The notes beneath the pieces were generated by a model that saw only the letters and a list, made by a program, of their open reading frames with translations, had not been told where the DNA came from and did not search any database. The translations under genes were made by a program, and so were the position numbers. Below are positions 8,524 through 17,640 of a stretch of 64,000 bases of DNA, piece by piece (the stretch's first letter is position 1; each line of letters starts with the position of its first letter). Location of the stretch: NCBI RefSeq assembly GCF_008326345.1, contig NZ_BJEN01000002.1:124001-188000 (forward strand). Direction: 5' to 3'. The stretch comes from Cutibacterium modestum (GTDB lineage Bacteria > Actinomycetota > Actinomycetes > Propionibacteriales > Propionibacteriaceae).

Positions 8524-9780
8524 ATGACTATCATCAAGGGGATCCTTGACATCGGAGCCGTGGTTATGCTCCCGATCGTCATGTTGATCCTGTGTCTCAT
8601 TTTCAGGATGCCTTTCGGTAAATCCCTCAAGGCAGGCCTGATGATCGGCATTGGTTTCTCGGGTCTTTCCTTGGTCATCGGTGCCCTCATGACGACGGTT
8701 GATCCGGCCATCAAGTACTACCAGCACATGGGCAAGGGCTTTACTACGGTCGATGTCGGGTGGGCGGCTGTCGGCGCTGCCTCCTTTGGGGTGCCATTCG
8801 CGGCACCAGCCATTCTCTTGGTCGTGTTCGTCAACGTCGTCATGATCATGTTGAAGTGGATCAATGTACTCAATGTCGATATCTGGAACTTCATCCATTT
8901 CCTGATTCCCGGCACGTTAGCCTATGCGTTGACTGGCAGCTTCTGGATCGGACTGGGGACAGTGATCCTGCTGTCAGTCATCGATCTATTCGTGGCACAG
9001 AAGGTCGCACCGAAATGGCAAGAATACTACGGACTCACGGGTACGACGTGTTCGACACTCTCCTTCATCACGTACGCCTGGCCGTTGGCTATGGGGCTGA
9101 ACTGGGTCATTGGAAGAATTCCTGGTGTCAGGAAGATTGATTTTTCCATGGAAAAGGTCGGCGAGAAGCTCGGGTTCTTTGGTGACACGGCGTTCATCGG
9201 TCTCATTGTGGGTGTTTTCCTGGGCCTGATCACTCGCCAGAGCTGGCAGAATGTGTTAGTCATGGGGATGGGTATTGCCACCGTCCTTGTGCTGCTTCCT
9301 CGCATGGTGGCGGTCATGATGGAGGGGTTGTCGACTGTCGGTGAAGGCGCGAGCGCCTTCATGAAGCGCCAGCTGAAGAAAGATAAGGGTGATCAGGAGC
9401 GTGAGCTGTACATTGGTATGGATGTGGCGCTCGCATTGGGTGATCCTGCTGCCATCACGACGACGGTTCTCATGATCCCATTGACGATTGCGTTCGCCTT
9501 CATCATTCCCGGAATGAATTACTTCCCTGTTGGAATGTTGACGGTCATCGTCTACATGATCCCGATGATTTGCCTCGCAACAAAAGGAAATATGTTCAGA
9601 GCTGTTATTATTTCGGCGATCTACATCTTCATCGTGGAGTGGTGCACGTCGATTTTTGCGCCTGAAGCGACTGCAATGATGCATGCGACAGGTATCAAGG
9701 TGAGCGGCTCTGTGACTGATTCCTTCTTTGGTTATAATCTGCCAAACGTGATCATCTCAATTCTACATAGGTTGTTCTGA
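8524..9780 (+). CDS. PTS sugar-alcohol transporter IIC component, galactitol family
   Basis: Protein of 418 residues with 10 or more hydrophobic segments, close to the usual GatC length (about 420-450). It forms the membrane channel that binds and translocates the polyol while IIB phosphorylates it. GGAGAGG about 6 nt upstream marks the start. Family-typical features are the Gly/Phe-rich early helices (GIGFSGLSLVIGAL) and a polar loop near 285-300 (KRQLKKDKGDQEREL). It is separate from IIB and IIA, as in the E. coli gat system. Base composition through this operon looks less GC-rich than in the glycan island, which is compatible with a different history, though I did not measure it. Confidence 0.88.
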   Translation: MTIIKGILDIGAVVMLPIVMLILCLIFRMPFGKSLKAGLMIGIGFSGLSLVIGALMTTVDPAIKYYQHMGKGFTTVDVGWAAVGAASFGVPFAAPAILLVVFVNVVMIMLKWINVLNVDIWNFIHFLIPGTLAYALTGSFWIGLGTVILLSVIDLFVAQKVAPKWQEYYGLTGTTCSTLSFITYAWPLAMGLNWVIGRIPGVRKIDFSMEKVGEKLGFFGDTAFIGLIVGVFLGLITRQSWQNVLVMGMGIATVLVLLPRMVAVMMEGLSTVGEGASAFMKRQLKKDKGDQERELYIGMDVALALGDPAAITTTVLMIPLTIAFAFIIPGMNYFPVGMLTVIVYMIPMICLATKGNMFRAVIISAIYIFIVEWCTSIFAPEATAMMHATGIKVSGSVTDSFFGYNLPNVIISILHRLF

Positions 9781-9856
9781 GTTCGGGTTCCGCGTCGACG
9801 CCGGATGGTGAGCAACGTGAAATTTTTGCAGTCGATTTTGGGAAGTGCTGTCAGGG

Positions 9857-10315
9857 ATGAGTGGGATCCTGGATACGAAGCTGTTTCACATCCGTCTCGA
9901 TGTGAAAGGTCGAGATGAGTTATTCGAGACTATGGCGTTAGGCCTGGTGAACAGCGAAAGAGTGAAGCCGTCTTTTCTGAAAGGCTTAATGGATCGGGAG
10001 GAGATTTTTCCGACCGGTCTACCCATCAGCGGAGGCGTTGCCATTCCGCATACCGACGCTGTGCACGTACTGCTCGACTCGATCTCCGTGGCGACGCTCA
10101 TTCATCCAGTGGGGTTTCGTGAGATGGCTAGGACGGACGACACCGAGCTGCCTGTGGATGTCGTGGTGATGCTAGCCCTGGCAGATTCTGAAAGTCATCT
10201 TGATGTGCTGCAGCAGGTTCTGAGCTGGGTGAGGGATGGTGAGTTCATCAACCGTCTCCGCGGATGCCGGGACGAGGAGGAGGCCTTTACTCTCCTGGCT
10301 GGTCGCGTGCGGTGA
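9857..10315 (+). CDS. PTS IIA component, fructose/nitrogen-like (GatA type)
   Basis: Protein of 152 residues from the ATG at 9857 (a GTG at 9845 would add four residues). IIA accepts phosphate from HPr on a His, here the one in GGVAIPHTDAVHV, and donates it to IIB. Length and the motif fit the EIIA-2 fold. It closes the operon after IIC with about 75 nt of spacing. No EI or HPr gene is in the window, so the general PTS proteins must be encoded elsewhere. The regulator's own C-terminal EIIA-like domain may compete for the same phosphate flow. Confidence 0.87.
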   Translation: MSGILDTKLFHIRLDVKGRDELFETMALGLVNSERVKPSFLKGLMDREEIFPTGLPISGGVAIPHTDAVHVLLDSISVATLIHPVGFREMARTDDTELPVDVVVMLALADSESHLDVLQQVLSWVRDGEFINRLRGCRDEEEAFTLLAGRVR

Positions 10316-10445
10316 TCCAGTTCTACCGGGAACTGACCCGGCCTCACCCTCGATGGTCATCGTCCCACGCGGCATCGGTTGCCGGAGGATGGCAGCTTGG
10401 GCACCCCCGCGTGCGCGTTAACTGGCCAGAACGGCATGATTGGCT

Positions 10446-12143
10446 ATGACAATGAAGTCGGATCTCGAAATTGCCCGTGAAGCCCATCTTGACCCCATCG
10501 AGAAGGTCGCAGCCCGAGCTGGCATAGATGCGAAGTACCTGGAGCCTTATGGGCGTGACGTTGCGAAAGTAGACCTTAACGTCATCAAGGACAACAGGGA
10601 TCATCCTCGCGGAAAATACGTAGTCGTCACGGCCATTACCCCGACGCCCCTTGGTGAGGGCAAGACGACCACCGCTGTTGGTCTAGCCCAGGGACTAGAG
10701 AAGATCGGCAAGCACAGCGTCCTGGCCCTGCGTCAACCATCGATGGGCCCGACCTTCGGAATCAAGGGCGGTGCCGCTGGTGCCGGGTATTCCCAAGTGC
10801 TGCCGATGGAGAAGCTCAATCTGCACTTGACCGGCGACTTCCACGCGATCGGCGCAGCTCACAACCTACTTGCCGCCATGATCGACAACCACCTGCATCA
10901 AGGCAATGAACTCGGCATCGAACCTCACTCGATCTCGTGGCGTCGCGTCGTTGATATCAATGACCGCGCTCTGCGCAACACCATCGTCGGTCTTGGATCG
11001 AGGGTCGACGGTGTGCCTCGCGAGACCGGGTTCGACATCACTGCAGCCAGTGAGGTTGGCGTCATCCTGGCCTTGGCTACGTCATTGTCTGATCTGCGTG
11101 CTCGCTTGGGACGTATTGTCATCGGCTACAACCGCTCCAAAGAGCCAGTAACCGCCGAAGATCTGCACGCCGCCGGATCAATGGCGGTCATCCTCAAGGA
11201 CGCCATCAAGCCGAATCTGTTACAAACCACCGAGAACAGCCCGGTCCTCGTCCACGCTGGCCCCTTTGGCAACATCGCTACCGGTAACTCCTCGGTCATC
11301 GCAGACCGCGTCGGTATCGGTTGCGGTGACTACCTACTCACCGAGGCCGGATTTGGTGCAGATATGGGAGCCGAGCGGTTTTTCAACATTAAGTGCCGCC
11401 TCGGCGGGATGCGCCCCGATGCTGCCGTCCTCGTCGTGACAGTGCGTGCGCTTAAGACCCACGCCGGTCGCTACAAGGTCGTTCCCGGAAAGCCTCTGCC
11501 CTCGGCGATGCTGGAAGACAACCCTGACGACGTGCTCGCTGGTGTTGCCAACCTGCGTAAGCATATTGAGATTGTTCGCGAGTTCGGCGTATCCCCGGTT
11601 GTGGCACTCAATGTTTTCCCGTCCGACCATCCTGACGAGATCGATGCCGTCCGTAAGGTCGCTGAGGTTGCCGGAGCCCATTTTGCCTCGTCAACCCACG
11701 TCGTCAATGGCGGCGACGGCGCGGTCGACCTGGCTCGCGCAGTCGCCGCAGCCTGTGATCAGAAGACCGACTTCCGCTACACCTACGGCCTTGAGGACTC
11801 CTTGGTTGACAAGCTGAACAAGGTTGCTACCAAGGTTTATGGGGCTGACGGGATCGACATCGCCCCGGCTGCGGCTAAGGAACTTACCCACTTCGAAGGT
11901 CTTGGCTACGGCACATTTCCGGTTGTCATCGCAAAGACTCACCTGTCCCTGTCCCATGACCCAAACCTCAAGGGTGCTCCGACCGGCTGGCGGCTGCCGG
12001 TGCGCGAGGTGAGGGCCGCCGTCGGAGCTGGATACATCTACGCGATCTGCGGCGATATGCGCACCATGCCCGGGCTGGGTCGTCACCCGGCTGCCGAGAG
12101 GATCGATATCGACAGTAACGGTGATACCGTCGGACTGTTCTGA
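10446..12143 (+). CDS. fhs: Formate-tetrahydrofolate ligase
   Basis: Protein of about 565 residues (ATG at 10446; another ATG two codons later is equally possible, and no strong Shine-Dalgarno is visible). The enzyme joins formate to tetrahydrofolate with ATP, giving 10-formyl-THF for purine and serine metabolism. Recognisable landmarks are the ATP loop TPTPLGEGKTTTAVGLAQ, the segment LRQPSMGPTFGIKGGAAGAG, and the C-terminal GDMRTMPGLGRHPAAERID block. Length matches the family (about 555-560). It stands alone; CGCCAA/TTGGCG at 12144-12159 just after the stop could be a weak hairpin. In a fermenter it would use formate produced by pyruvate formate-lyase, which is not in the window. Confidence 0.95.
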   Translation: MTMKSDLEIAREAHLDPIEKVAARAGIDAKYLEPYGRDVAKVDLNVIKDNRDHPRGKYVVVTAITPTPLGEGKTTTAVGLAQGLEKIGKHSVLALRQPSMGPTFGIKGGAAGAGYSQVLPMEKLNLHLTGDFHAIGAAHNLLAAMIDNHLHQGNELGIEPHSISWRRVVDINDRALRNTIVGLGSRVDGVPRETGFDITAASEVGVILALATSLSDLRARLGRIVIGYNRSKEPVTAEDLHAAGSMAVILKDAIKPNLLQTTENSPVLVHAGPFGNIATGNSSVIADRVGIGCGDYLLTEAGFGADMGAERFFNIKCRLGGMRPDAAVLVVTVRALKTHAGRYKVVPGKPLPSAMLEDNPDDVLAGVANLRKHIEIVREFGVSPVVALNVFPSDHPDEIDAVRKVAEVAGAHFASSTHVVNGGDGAVDLARAVAAACDQKTDFRYTYGLEDSLVDKLNKVATKVYGADGIDIAPAAAKELTHFEGLGYGTFPVVIAKTHLSLSHDPNLKGAPTGWRLPVREVRAAVGAGYIYAICGDMRTMPGLGRHPAAERIDIDSNGDTVGLF

Positions 12144-12259
12144 CGCCAACGGATTGGCGACACCGCTCGTCGGTATTTGGGTGGGCGCTGGTAAAGCGTG
12201 ACCGTTCTGACGGTGCCCGTAGGCTGTCCAGCTGCACAGTTCAGCCTGGTCCACAGGGG

Positions 12260-12667
12260 ATGCCGTACCCTAGACTCGTGACCAGTAAACATGCTGTGGA
12301 CGCACGCCTCCGTATTGAACTTGACGAGAGAGCGCGCCGCCAGGAGGCTGCTCAAGCCCAGCGACTCATTGATGAGTTCCTCGTCACGGCTCGCGTTAAG
12401 GGGATGACACCCGTGCCGCTGCGCGCCCAGCTCATGGACGGCCACGAAGCGCGCACTGACAAACGAGGCTGGTACCTTAACGCCAAGCATTCCCTCGCCA
12501 TCGGAGAGAACGGGGAATACTACCAACTCGTCGTCCCCGGTGGATTTGCCGAGCGACTGCGCGGGGTCAGGCTTCACCCCTCCCTGCCTCCGATGCACAT
12601 CGGACGAGGCGGTCGGGACGGTGAGACCGGAGACCTTAAAGAGTTCCTGATGTGGCTGTGCCGTTAG
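12260..12667 (+). CDS. Conserved hypothetical protein
   Basis: Protein of 135 residues rich in charged residues, with no signal peptide or membrane segment. An N-terminal amphipathic helix (about 10-40, RIELDERARRQEAAQAQRL) could be coiled. The C-terminal part is compact (GENGEYYQLVVPGGF). I do not recognise a named domain. A GTG at 12278 (seven codons in) is an alternative start. The last four bases overlap the end of the convergent DUF3592-like gene. Clean codon use and an uninterrupted frame support a real gene; function is unknown. Confidence 0.6.
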   Translation: MPYPRLVTSKHAVDARLRIELDERARRQEAAQAQRLIDEFLVTARVKGMTPVPLRAQLMDGHEARTDKRGWYLNAKHSLAIGENGEYYQLVVPGGFAERLRGVRLHPSLPPMHIGRGGRDGETGDLKEFLMWLCR

Positions 12668-13209
12668 GCTTCGACGGTGGCTGGAGTGCGACGCTGACCA
12701 CCGACGCGATGGCGTCTTTTGGATTTCAAATAGTCACGTCCAAACCATGCTGTCATGATGACAGCGCTGGCGAGAAATCCCCAGGGGATCAGACGCATAC
12801 CCAGGATGGTGTGGTCACGCACCGTCACGATGGCCTCATCTGGATGGCCCGGTGTGGCCTGGATAACCAGATCGACTTTCTGGCCCACGTGGTACTTCTT
12901 AGCGTCCCGGTAGGGGTTCGATGAGATCGTGTCCGTCGTCCCGTCATAGGTGTACGAAATGAGCGCAACATTGCCGCCTTCGGCGTGCATGAGGTATCTG
13001 GTGGCACCGGTACTGACGGAGTGGTGCAAGTAGACGGCCTCAACGGTCCCTTGGACGATCTGGCCGTCACGGATGAATTTGTCGCTGCGGTCAGCCAGTA
13101 CGAGGTACAGGCACCCCACGGTCGCGAGATAGATCACCCCGAGCAGAGCCATGACACGCTTGAACTTCGTCACAGCGAACAGCATACGTTGCACGCACCG
13201 TAACCTCAT
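12664..13209 (-). CDS. DUF3592-like membrane protein
   Basis: Protein of 181 residues with an N-terminal membrane helix (about 20-38), an extracytoplasmic beta-rich domain, and a second helix (about 138-158) followed by a very basic tail (KSKRRHRVGGQRR). The central region contains TVEAVYLHH and SYTYDG with a KYHVGQKVDLVIQATPG stretch, which matches the pattern of DUF3592 proteins (a beta domain between two helices, with a GxxVxVxYxPxNP-like motif). The ATG at 13209 directly follows the upstream stop (TGAATG), so it is translationally linked to the sigma-like gene. No biochemical role is known for the family. Confidence 0.6.
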   Translation of the reverse strand: MRLRCVQRMLFAVTKFKRVMALLGVIYLATVGCLYLVLADRSDKFIRDGQIVQGTVEAVYLHHSVSTGATRYLMHAEGGNVALISYTYDGTTDTISSNPYRDAKKYHVGQKVDLVIQATPGHPDEAIVTVRDHTILGMRLIPWGFLASAVIMTAWFGRDYLKSKRRHRVGGQRRTPATVEA

Positions 13210-13878
13210 TCACGACGCGGCGAGCAGCTCGTCACGGTGCTGTCGCATGGCCCGGCTCGCTCGAGAGCATCGAGCTCGCACTGCGGTGGGACTGGTGTTG
13301 TGACGTTGTGCGGCAGTAGCGCAATCCAACGCGTCCACCCACACACTTCGCAATACTGGTGCGCTAGCCGGGGTGATGATTCCAAGCTTCTCAGCTGCAC
13401 TGAGCATGTCCGACGCCACCCGCCCTGGTTCTTGAACCTCTGGTGCGCTGATGTCGATCGATTCGGAAGGGGTCTCAGGGCTGCTGCGTTGGCGTCGAGA
13501 TGAGATGGCATGCAGACAGTCCAAAGCTACGTTCGTGCATACCTTGTTGGTACGGGACAACGGGAAGTTGGTGATGACCATCCAAGCCTCGCCGATGTAG
13601 TCGTCTAGACAGGCCTGACGATCGCGGCTGGCGATCATGACCAGAGTAGGAAGAATCGCTTGAATCAAAGCCATTCCGGCGAATTCGGACGTCGCCCCAT
13701 TGCGGGCCGCAATGAGAGCGCGAAGTGCGGCAGCGTCGTCTTGATGCAGTCGTTGGGGAAGGTCTTCCGGACGGCACCCACGACAGATCGCGTCGGCGCG
13801 CCACCGAGCGTAGGGATGGGAGCACAATTCCTGCCAGAGGGAGTGGAGACGGCAGGGTGTGGTGGACGTGAAGGTCAT
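13210..13878 (-). CDS. Sigma-factor-like / HTH protein of unknown role
   Basis: Protein of 222 residues. The C-terminal part (about 175-222; ALDCATAAQRHNTSPTAVRARC) looks like a sigma-70 region 4 helix-turn-helix. The middle (about 85-135, YIGEAWMVITNFPL) loosely resembles region 2 of sigma-like proteins that act on few promoters. The N-terminus holds CRLHSLW and CRGC. The start is well supported by GAAAGG 8 nt upstream. Its upstream DNA carries four phased repeats (13935-14006), which suggests autoregulation or a dedicated control protein. It is followed without a gap by the DUF3592-like gene. I cannot tell whether it binds RNA polymerase; it could be a plain DNA-binding protein. Confidence 0.6.
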   Translation of the reverse strand: MTFTSTTPCRLHSLWQELCSHPYARWRADAICRGCRPEDLPQRLHQDDAAALRALIAARNGATSEFAGMALIQAILPTLVMIASRDRQACLDDYIGEAWMVITNFPLSRTNKVCTNVALDCLHAISSRRQRSSPETPSESIDISAPEVQEPGRVASDMLSAAEKLGIITPASAPVLRSVWVDALDCATAAQRHNTSPTAVRARCSRASRAMRQHRDELLAAS

Positions 13879-13934
13879 GGCAGCACCTTTCGGATAAGCG
13901 ATGCCCTAAGTCCATCGAAGTGATGTTGCTTGCG

Positions 13935-14006
13935 GTGTTGCCCGCATCGGTCCAGGTGTTGCCCTTTTCGGCGTCAGTGTTGTCCTTGTTATGCGTAGTG
14001 TTGTCC
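13935..14006. repeat. Four direct repeats at exact 21-nt spacing (candidate operator)
   Basis: GTGTTGCCC at 13935 and 13956, then GTGTTGTCC at 13977 and 13998, each copy starting exactly 21 nt after the previous one. The 12-nt spacers differ in sequence. Twenty-one nt is two helical turns, so all copies face the same side of the DNA. On the minus strand they read GGGCAACAC/GGACAACAC and lie 57-128 nt upstream of the sigma-like gene start, downstream of the ABC-operon terminator. Confidence 0.7.
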
Positions 14007-14021
14007 GACCAGCCGCTGTGA

Positions 14022-14055
14022 AAACCGGCCGTGCCCCGAAGGACACGGCCGGTTT
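14022..14055 (-). terminator. Rho-independent terminator of the ABC exporter operon
   Basis: AAACCGGCCGTG (14022-14033) pairs perfectly with CACGGCCGGTTT (14044-14055), with a 10-nt loop. On the minus strand the stem is followed by TTTT. It lies 46 nt downstream of the FtsX-type permease stop. Confidence 0.75.
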
Positions 14056-14100
14056 CTTACATGCTGGTTTCTTGCACATGGCTGGTTTCTACATGAAGTC

Positions 14101-16572
14101 TCACTCGTCGGCGAGCGCTTCGGTTGGAACTGCCTTAGCAGCCCGCCTGCCCGGTAGCACCGAGGCTAGGCATGCCGCCACCAGACAGATCGCGATAAGA
14201 CCGAGGGTCCACGACCAATCGATCGAGAAGTGTACTGGGATGGTGTCCGAGGCGACCCGGAACACCGACCGGATGCCCAGCCAAGCGAAGTAGAATCCAG
14301 CGACCATCCCGACTATGACACCGGCCATTCCGACCTGGATCGATTCGTACAGCAGCATCAACCTCAGCCCACGCCGCTGCATGCCCATCGCTCGCAACAG
14401 CGCAGACTCTCGACGCCGCTCCAACACTGACAGGCTCAACGTATTGGCCACCCCGATAAGGGCGATGAGCACCGCCACGCCGAGCAGGGCCGTCATGACC
14501 ACCAGCAGGGCCTTGAGGATCAGCTCGATGATACCGCCGATAAGGGCGCCTCCATCGATGTCCATATGCTGCGAATCACTGCTCGGCATGTACATCATCA
14601 CCGTCAGGGTCGAGGCTAGATTGCTGCGGTCATTCAGATGGACCCAGATGGACTGGTCACCCACGGAAGGCACGATCCTCTTCAAGTCGTCCTGATTGAC
14701 CACGACGTCGTTTTCGGCAAGCCCGTGAACCTTCATGACATTGAGAGTCACCTTGCCCTTAGAAGAGGTGAAGGTCACGGTCGTCGGTGGGTTACTTATA
14801 GAGGTAACCAGCGCAACTCCTGGTTTCATTTTCTTGGCGATTGAGGGCGCTATCTTGGCGATCTCATCAGGATTTCCGGACAGCACATGGGCATGAGAGG
14901 ACAGGTCACTGTGGGCGAACCCACCCTTGAGGACGATGGAGTCCTTGACGTTTGGCAGGTCATGCACTGTCTTAAGGGCTGACTTGTCGAGCGTGCTTGC
15001 CCTCTCCTGGCGGGTATTCGGGTCAAAAGAGGGGCGGTTCGTCAGAGTAAGGTCGATGGGGAAGTGCTCGTTGATCTGATCCATGACCGTCGTGCGCGTC
15101 GTCGAGATGCCCACCTGCAAAGTGACCGACAAACCGATAGCCAGCATGAGGGCTACCGCAGTCAGGGAAGTGCGAGTTGGGTTGCGGTTGGCGTTTGAGG
15201 TGGATAGCCGCGCTGTCGGCCCGAGAGGCCGCAGCAGGAACCCCATGGCACGGATTACCCACGGCACATATAGCGGGGTCGCGATGAGCAACGCCAAAGA
15301 CAGGCAGATTGCTGACAGAATCGCCATCACGATGATCGAAGCGCCGGTCCCGACAATAGCCTGCACAGATAGCGCGATCCCAGCCACTGCAAGCAGGGAG
15401 CAGATGACGATCCTCGCGATACCGATGCGACGCTTCTGCTCCACGGTCGGTACTGGGCGCAGCGCCTCCAGCGGAGCCACCCGAGTTGCCCGCAGTGCCG
15501 GCAGGAAGGACGCCAGCACAGTGATGACGACGCCGATGAAGAACTCGATGACGATGTCACCCCACGGCCAGGCCAACCCGAAAGCCAAAGCTCCAGTATA
15601 GGCCGTGCCTGCAACGGTTAACAAGATGCCGAGGACGACCCCCAACGCCGATCCGAGGACCCCAAGCACGATCGCCTCGGCGAGGACGCGTCGTCTTACC
15701 TGGCCGCTCGACGCTCCGACGGCCCTCATGAGGCCGATCTGACGGCGTCGTTGAGCCAATAGAATGAGGAAGGTCGTCGTGATGATGATTGCTCCTACCA
15801 GCAGGGCGACGGCACCAAAGATCATGAGCATGTACTTGGTGACGTCGAAGTCCTGGGTGAGAGTGGTGATGGTTTTCTTCTGGTAAGAGGCGGCTGTCGA
15901 GATTGTGGCGCCCCTGTCGTCCTTATTGAACTGTGGAGCGCCCCTGATCTCCGGCATGGTTTTCTCAAGGTTGCTGACAAGCTGATCGGGTTTCGTCCCG
16001 CCCTTGGCCTTGACAACCCAGGTGTCAGGGGATTGGTTGGGAAGGTGGCCCACATAGGCCGGCGCGGTTTGCAGAGCCGCGGGGTCGTCGGTGATGCCGA
16101 CCACCTTGAGGTCATGGCCGCTAAACGTGACGGTATCGCCGATGTTGGCTTGGAGTCGTTTGGCAGCGTCCTCGGACAAAGCGACTTCGTCAGCCTTCGA
16201 TGGCCAGGATCCTTCCTTCACCGCCGACCAGCGGAAGGGCTCTGCTGGAACCTGGTGGAGGTCGATCATCACCGAATCATGTCCATGAGCCGCCGGCATA
16301 GACGTCGACAGCACGGCGTCAACGGCCTCGACGCCATGAGTTTTCTTGATAGTTCGGGTGACCTCATCGGGGGCGACGTCGATTGGGCCGGTGTACACGA
16401 CGACGTCGGCCTTCGAGGTGGCGACGGCCTGTTCCTTGCCAAGGGCTACGCCCTGGGTACGTACGAACATCGAGATGCCGACGAGGAACCCGACCGACAC
16501 CGCGATCGCGATAAGGGTTGCTGCCATCCTGCCTGGATAGTGGCGCAACTCTCTGAGTGCCTCAGTGAACAT
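14101..16572 (-). CDS. ABC transporter permease, FtsX/MacB type
   Basis: Protein of 823 residues in the eight- to ten-helix FtsX-type layout: an N-terminal helix (about 15-38), a large extracytoplasmic domain (to about 235), three helices (about 240-350), a central pair (about 385-435), a second extracytoplasmic domain (480-680), and three C-terminal helices (about 690-810). Conserved segments include RRRQIGLMRAVGASSGQVRR and ERRRESALLRAMGMQRRGL, the repeated cytoplasmic motif that contacts the ATPase. Such permeases move lipoproteins, peptides or antimicrobials out of the membrane rather than importing solutes. The start overlaps the ATPase stop (TGATG), so the two are made together. It probably answers to the response regulator gene upstream. 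Confidence 0.87.
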   Translation of the reverse strand: MFTEALRELRHYPGRMAATLIAIAVSVGFLVGISMFVRTQGVALGKEQAVATSKADVVVYTGPIDVAPDEVTRTIKKTHGVEAVDAVLSTSMPAAHGHDSVMIDLHQVPAEPFRWSAVKEGSWPSKADEVALSEDAAKRLQANIGDTVTFSGHDLKVVGITDDPAALQTAPAYVGHLPNQSPDTWVVKAKGGTKPDQLVSNLEKTMPEIRGAPQFNKDDRGATISTAASYQKKTITTLTQDFDVTKYMLMIFGAVALLVGAIIITTTFLILLAQRRRQIGLMRAVGASSGQVRRRVLAEAIVLGVLGSALGVVLGILLTVAGTAYTGALAFGLAWPWGDIVIEFFIGVVITVLASFLPALRATRVAPLEALRPVPTVEQKRRIGIARIVICSLLAVAGIALSVQAIVGTGASIIVMAILSAICLSLALLIATPLYVPWVIRAMGFLLRPLGPTARLSTSNANRNPTRTSLTAVALMLAIGLSVTLQVGISTTRTTVMDQINEHFPIDLTLTNRPSFDPNTRQERASTLDKSALKTVHDLPNVKDSIVLKGGFAHSDLSSHAHVLSGNPDEIAKIAPSIAKKMKPGVALVTSISNPPTTVTFTSSKGKVTLNVMKVHGLAENDVVVNQDDLKRIVPSVGDQSIWVHLNDRSNLASTLTVMMYMPSSDSQHMDIDGGALIGGIIELILKALLVVMTALLGVAVLIALIGVANTLSLSVLERRRESALLRAMGMQRRGLRLMLLYESIQVGMAGVIVGMVAGFYFAWLGIRSVFRVASDTIPVHFSIDWSWTLGLIAICLVAACLASVLPGRRAAKAVPTEALADE

Positions 16573-17618
16573 CAGCCCTCCAACCCGGCCATCGCCTCGC
16601 TCACTGATTCCGCAGTGGGGGAGTTAATGTCGTCGACGATGCGACCGTCTAGCAGCATGAGGGCGCGGTCGGCATAGGAAGCGGCCTTCGCGTCGTGAGT
16701 GACCATGATGATCGTCTGTCCCAGATCGTCGACGCAGTGGCGCAGATAACCCAGCAGATTTGCGCCTGATTTTGAGTCCAGCGCGCCAGTAGGTTCGTCA
16801 GCAAAGACGACGTGCGGCTTGGTGATCATGGCTCGGGCGCAAGCGACACGCTGTTGCTGACCGCCCGACAGCTCCGAGGGACGATGCTTGAGCCGGTCTC
16901 CGATGTCCAGACCGGTGATTAACTGATCCCATAGCGCCTTGTCAGGCTTACGTCCGGCCAGGTCCAGAGGCAGCAAGATGTTTTCCTCAGCGGTGAGCAT
17001 CGGCAGCAAATTGAATGACTGGAAGATGAACCCGACATTGTCGCGGCGCAGGGTCGTCAGCTTGGCGTCAGGAAGATTCGAAATCTCTTTGCCAGCCAGG
17101 AACACCCGTCCTGAGGTCATGCGGTCCAGGCCAGCCAGGCAGTGCATGAGGGTCGACTTGCCGGATCCCGATGGGCCCATGATCGCGGTGAAGGTGCCAT
17201 GAGTGAAGCGAACGTCGATTGAATCCAGGGCGGTAACTCGGGTTTCCCCTTCTCCGAAGATCTTGGTGAGTTGCATGCCGGCTGCGGCGTCGGTCTCTAT
17301 AGGAGTGTTGAGGAGCCCTGGAGTGAGGCCGCCAGGTCGGGTCGAGGCGGCGGTGCTGACACCTGTGGGCTGGATATTAGCTGGTTGTGCAGAGGAAGAC
17401 TCGGCAGCGTGGGAGGGCTGATGAGCTGACATCTGTGATCGTCCCCACGGCTGGCCTAGTTCCCGATTCGGTTCTCCGGCGGGCTGGGGCGAGTCGCCCC
17501 TCCGGCCCGATGAGGTGCCATGTCGCGGTGACTCGAAAAGTCCCAGTTCGTTCGGTGCTGCATGGCTCGGCGAGTTCTGGGGTTCGTCGGATTCGTAAGA
17601 TCGTTCGTGGTCGCTCAT
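16572..17618 (-). CDS. ABC transporter ATP-binding protein (MacB/LolD-like) with long N-terminal extension
   Basis: Protein of 348 residues from the ATG at 17618, chosen because GAAAGG lies 4-5 nt upstream; two in-frame ATG/GTG codons further up lack such a site. The ATPase core has Walker A GPSGSGKST, the Q-loop region IFQSFNLLP, signature LSGGQQQRVACARA, Walker B VVFADEPTGALDS and the H-loop VTHD. About 110 residues before the core are Pro/Ser/Gln-rich and look disordered (SAAQPANIQPTGVST region). This is unusual for the family, whose members are about 230 residues. Pairs with the FtsX permease downstream. An inverted repeat at 17641-17665 sits just upstream. Confidence 0.87.
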   Translation of the reverse strand: MSDHERSYESDEPQNSPSHAAPNELGLFESPRHGTSSGRRGDSPQPAGEPNRELGQPWGRSQMSAHQPSHAAESSSAQPANIQPTGVSTAASTRPGGLTPGLLNTPIETDAAAGMQLTKIFGEGETRVTALDSIDVRFTHGTFTAIMGPSGSGKSTLMHCLAGLDRMTSGRVFLAGKEISNLPDAKLTTLRRDNVGFIFQSFNLLPMLTAEENILLPLDLAGRKPDKALWDQLITGLDIGDRLKHRPSELSGGQQQRVACARAMITKPHVVFADEPTGALDSKSGANLLGYLRHCVDDLGQTIIMVTHDAKAASYADRALMLLDGRIVDDINSPTAESVSEAMAGLEG

Positions 17619-17640
17619 GATGCCTTTCATGGTTCCCGAA

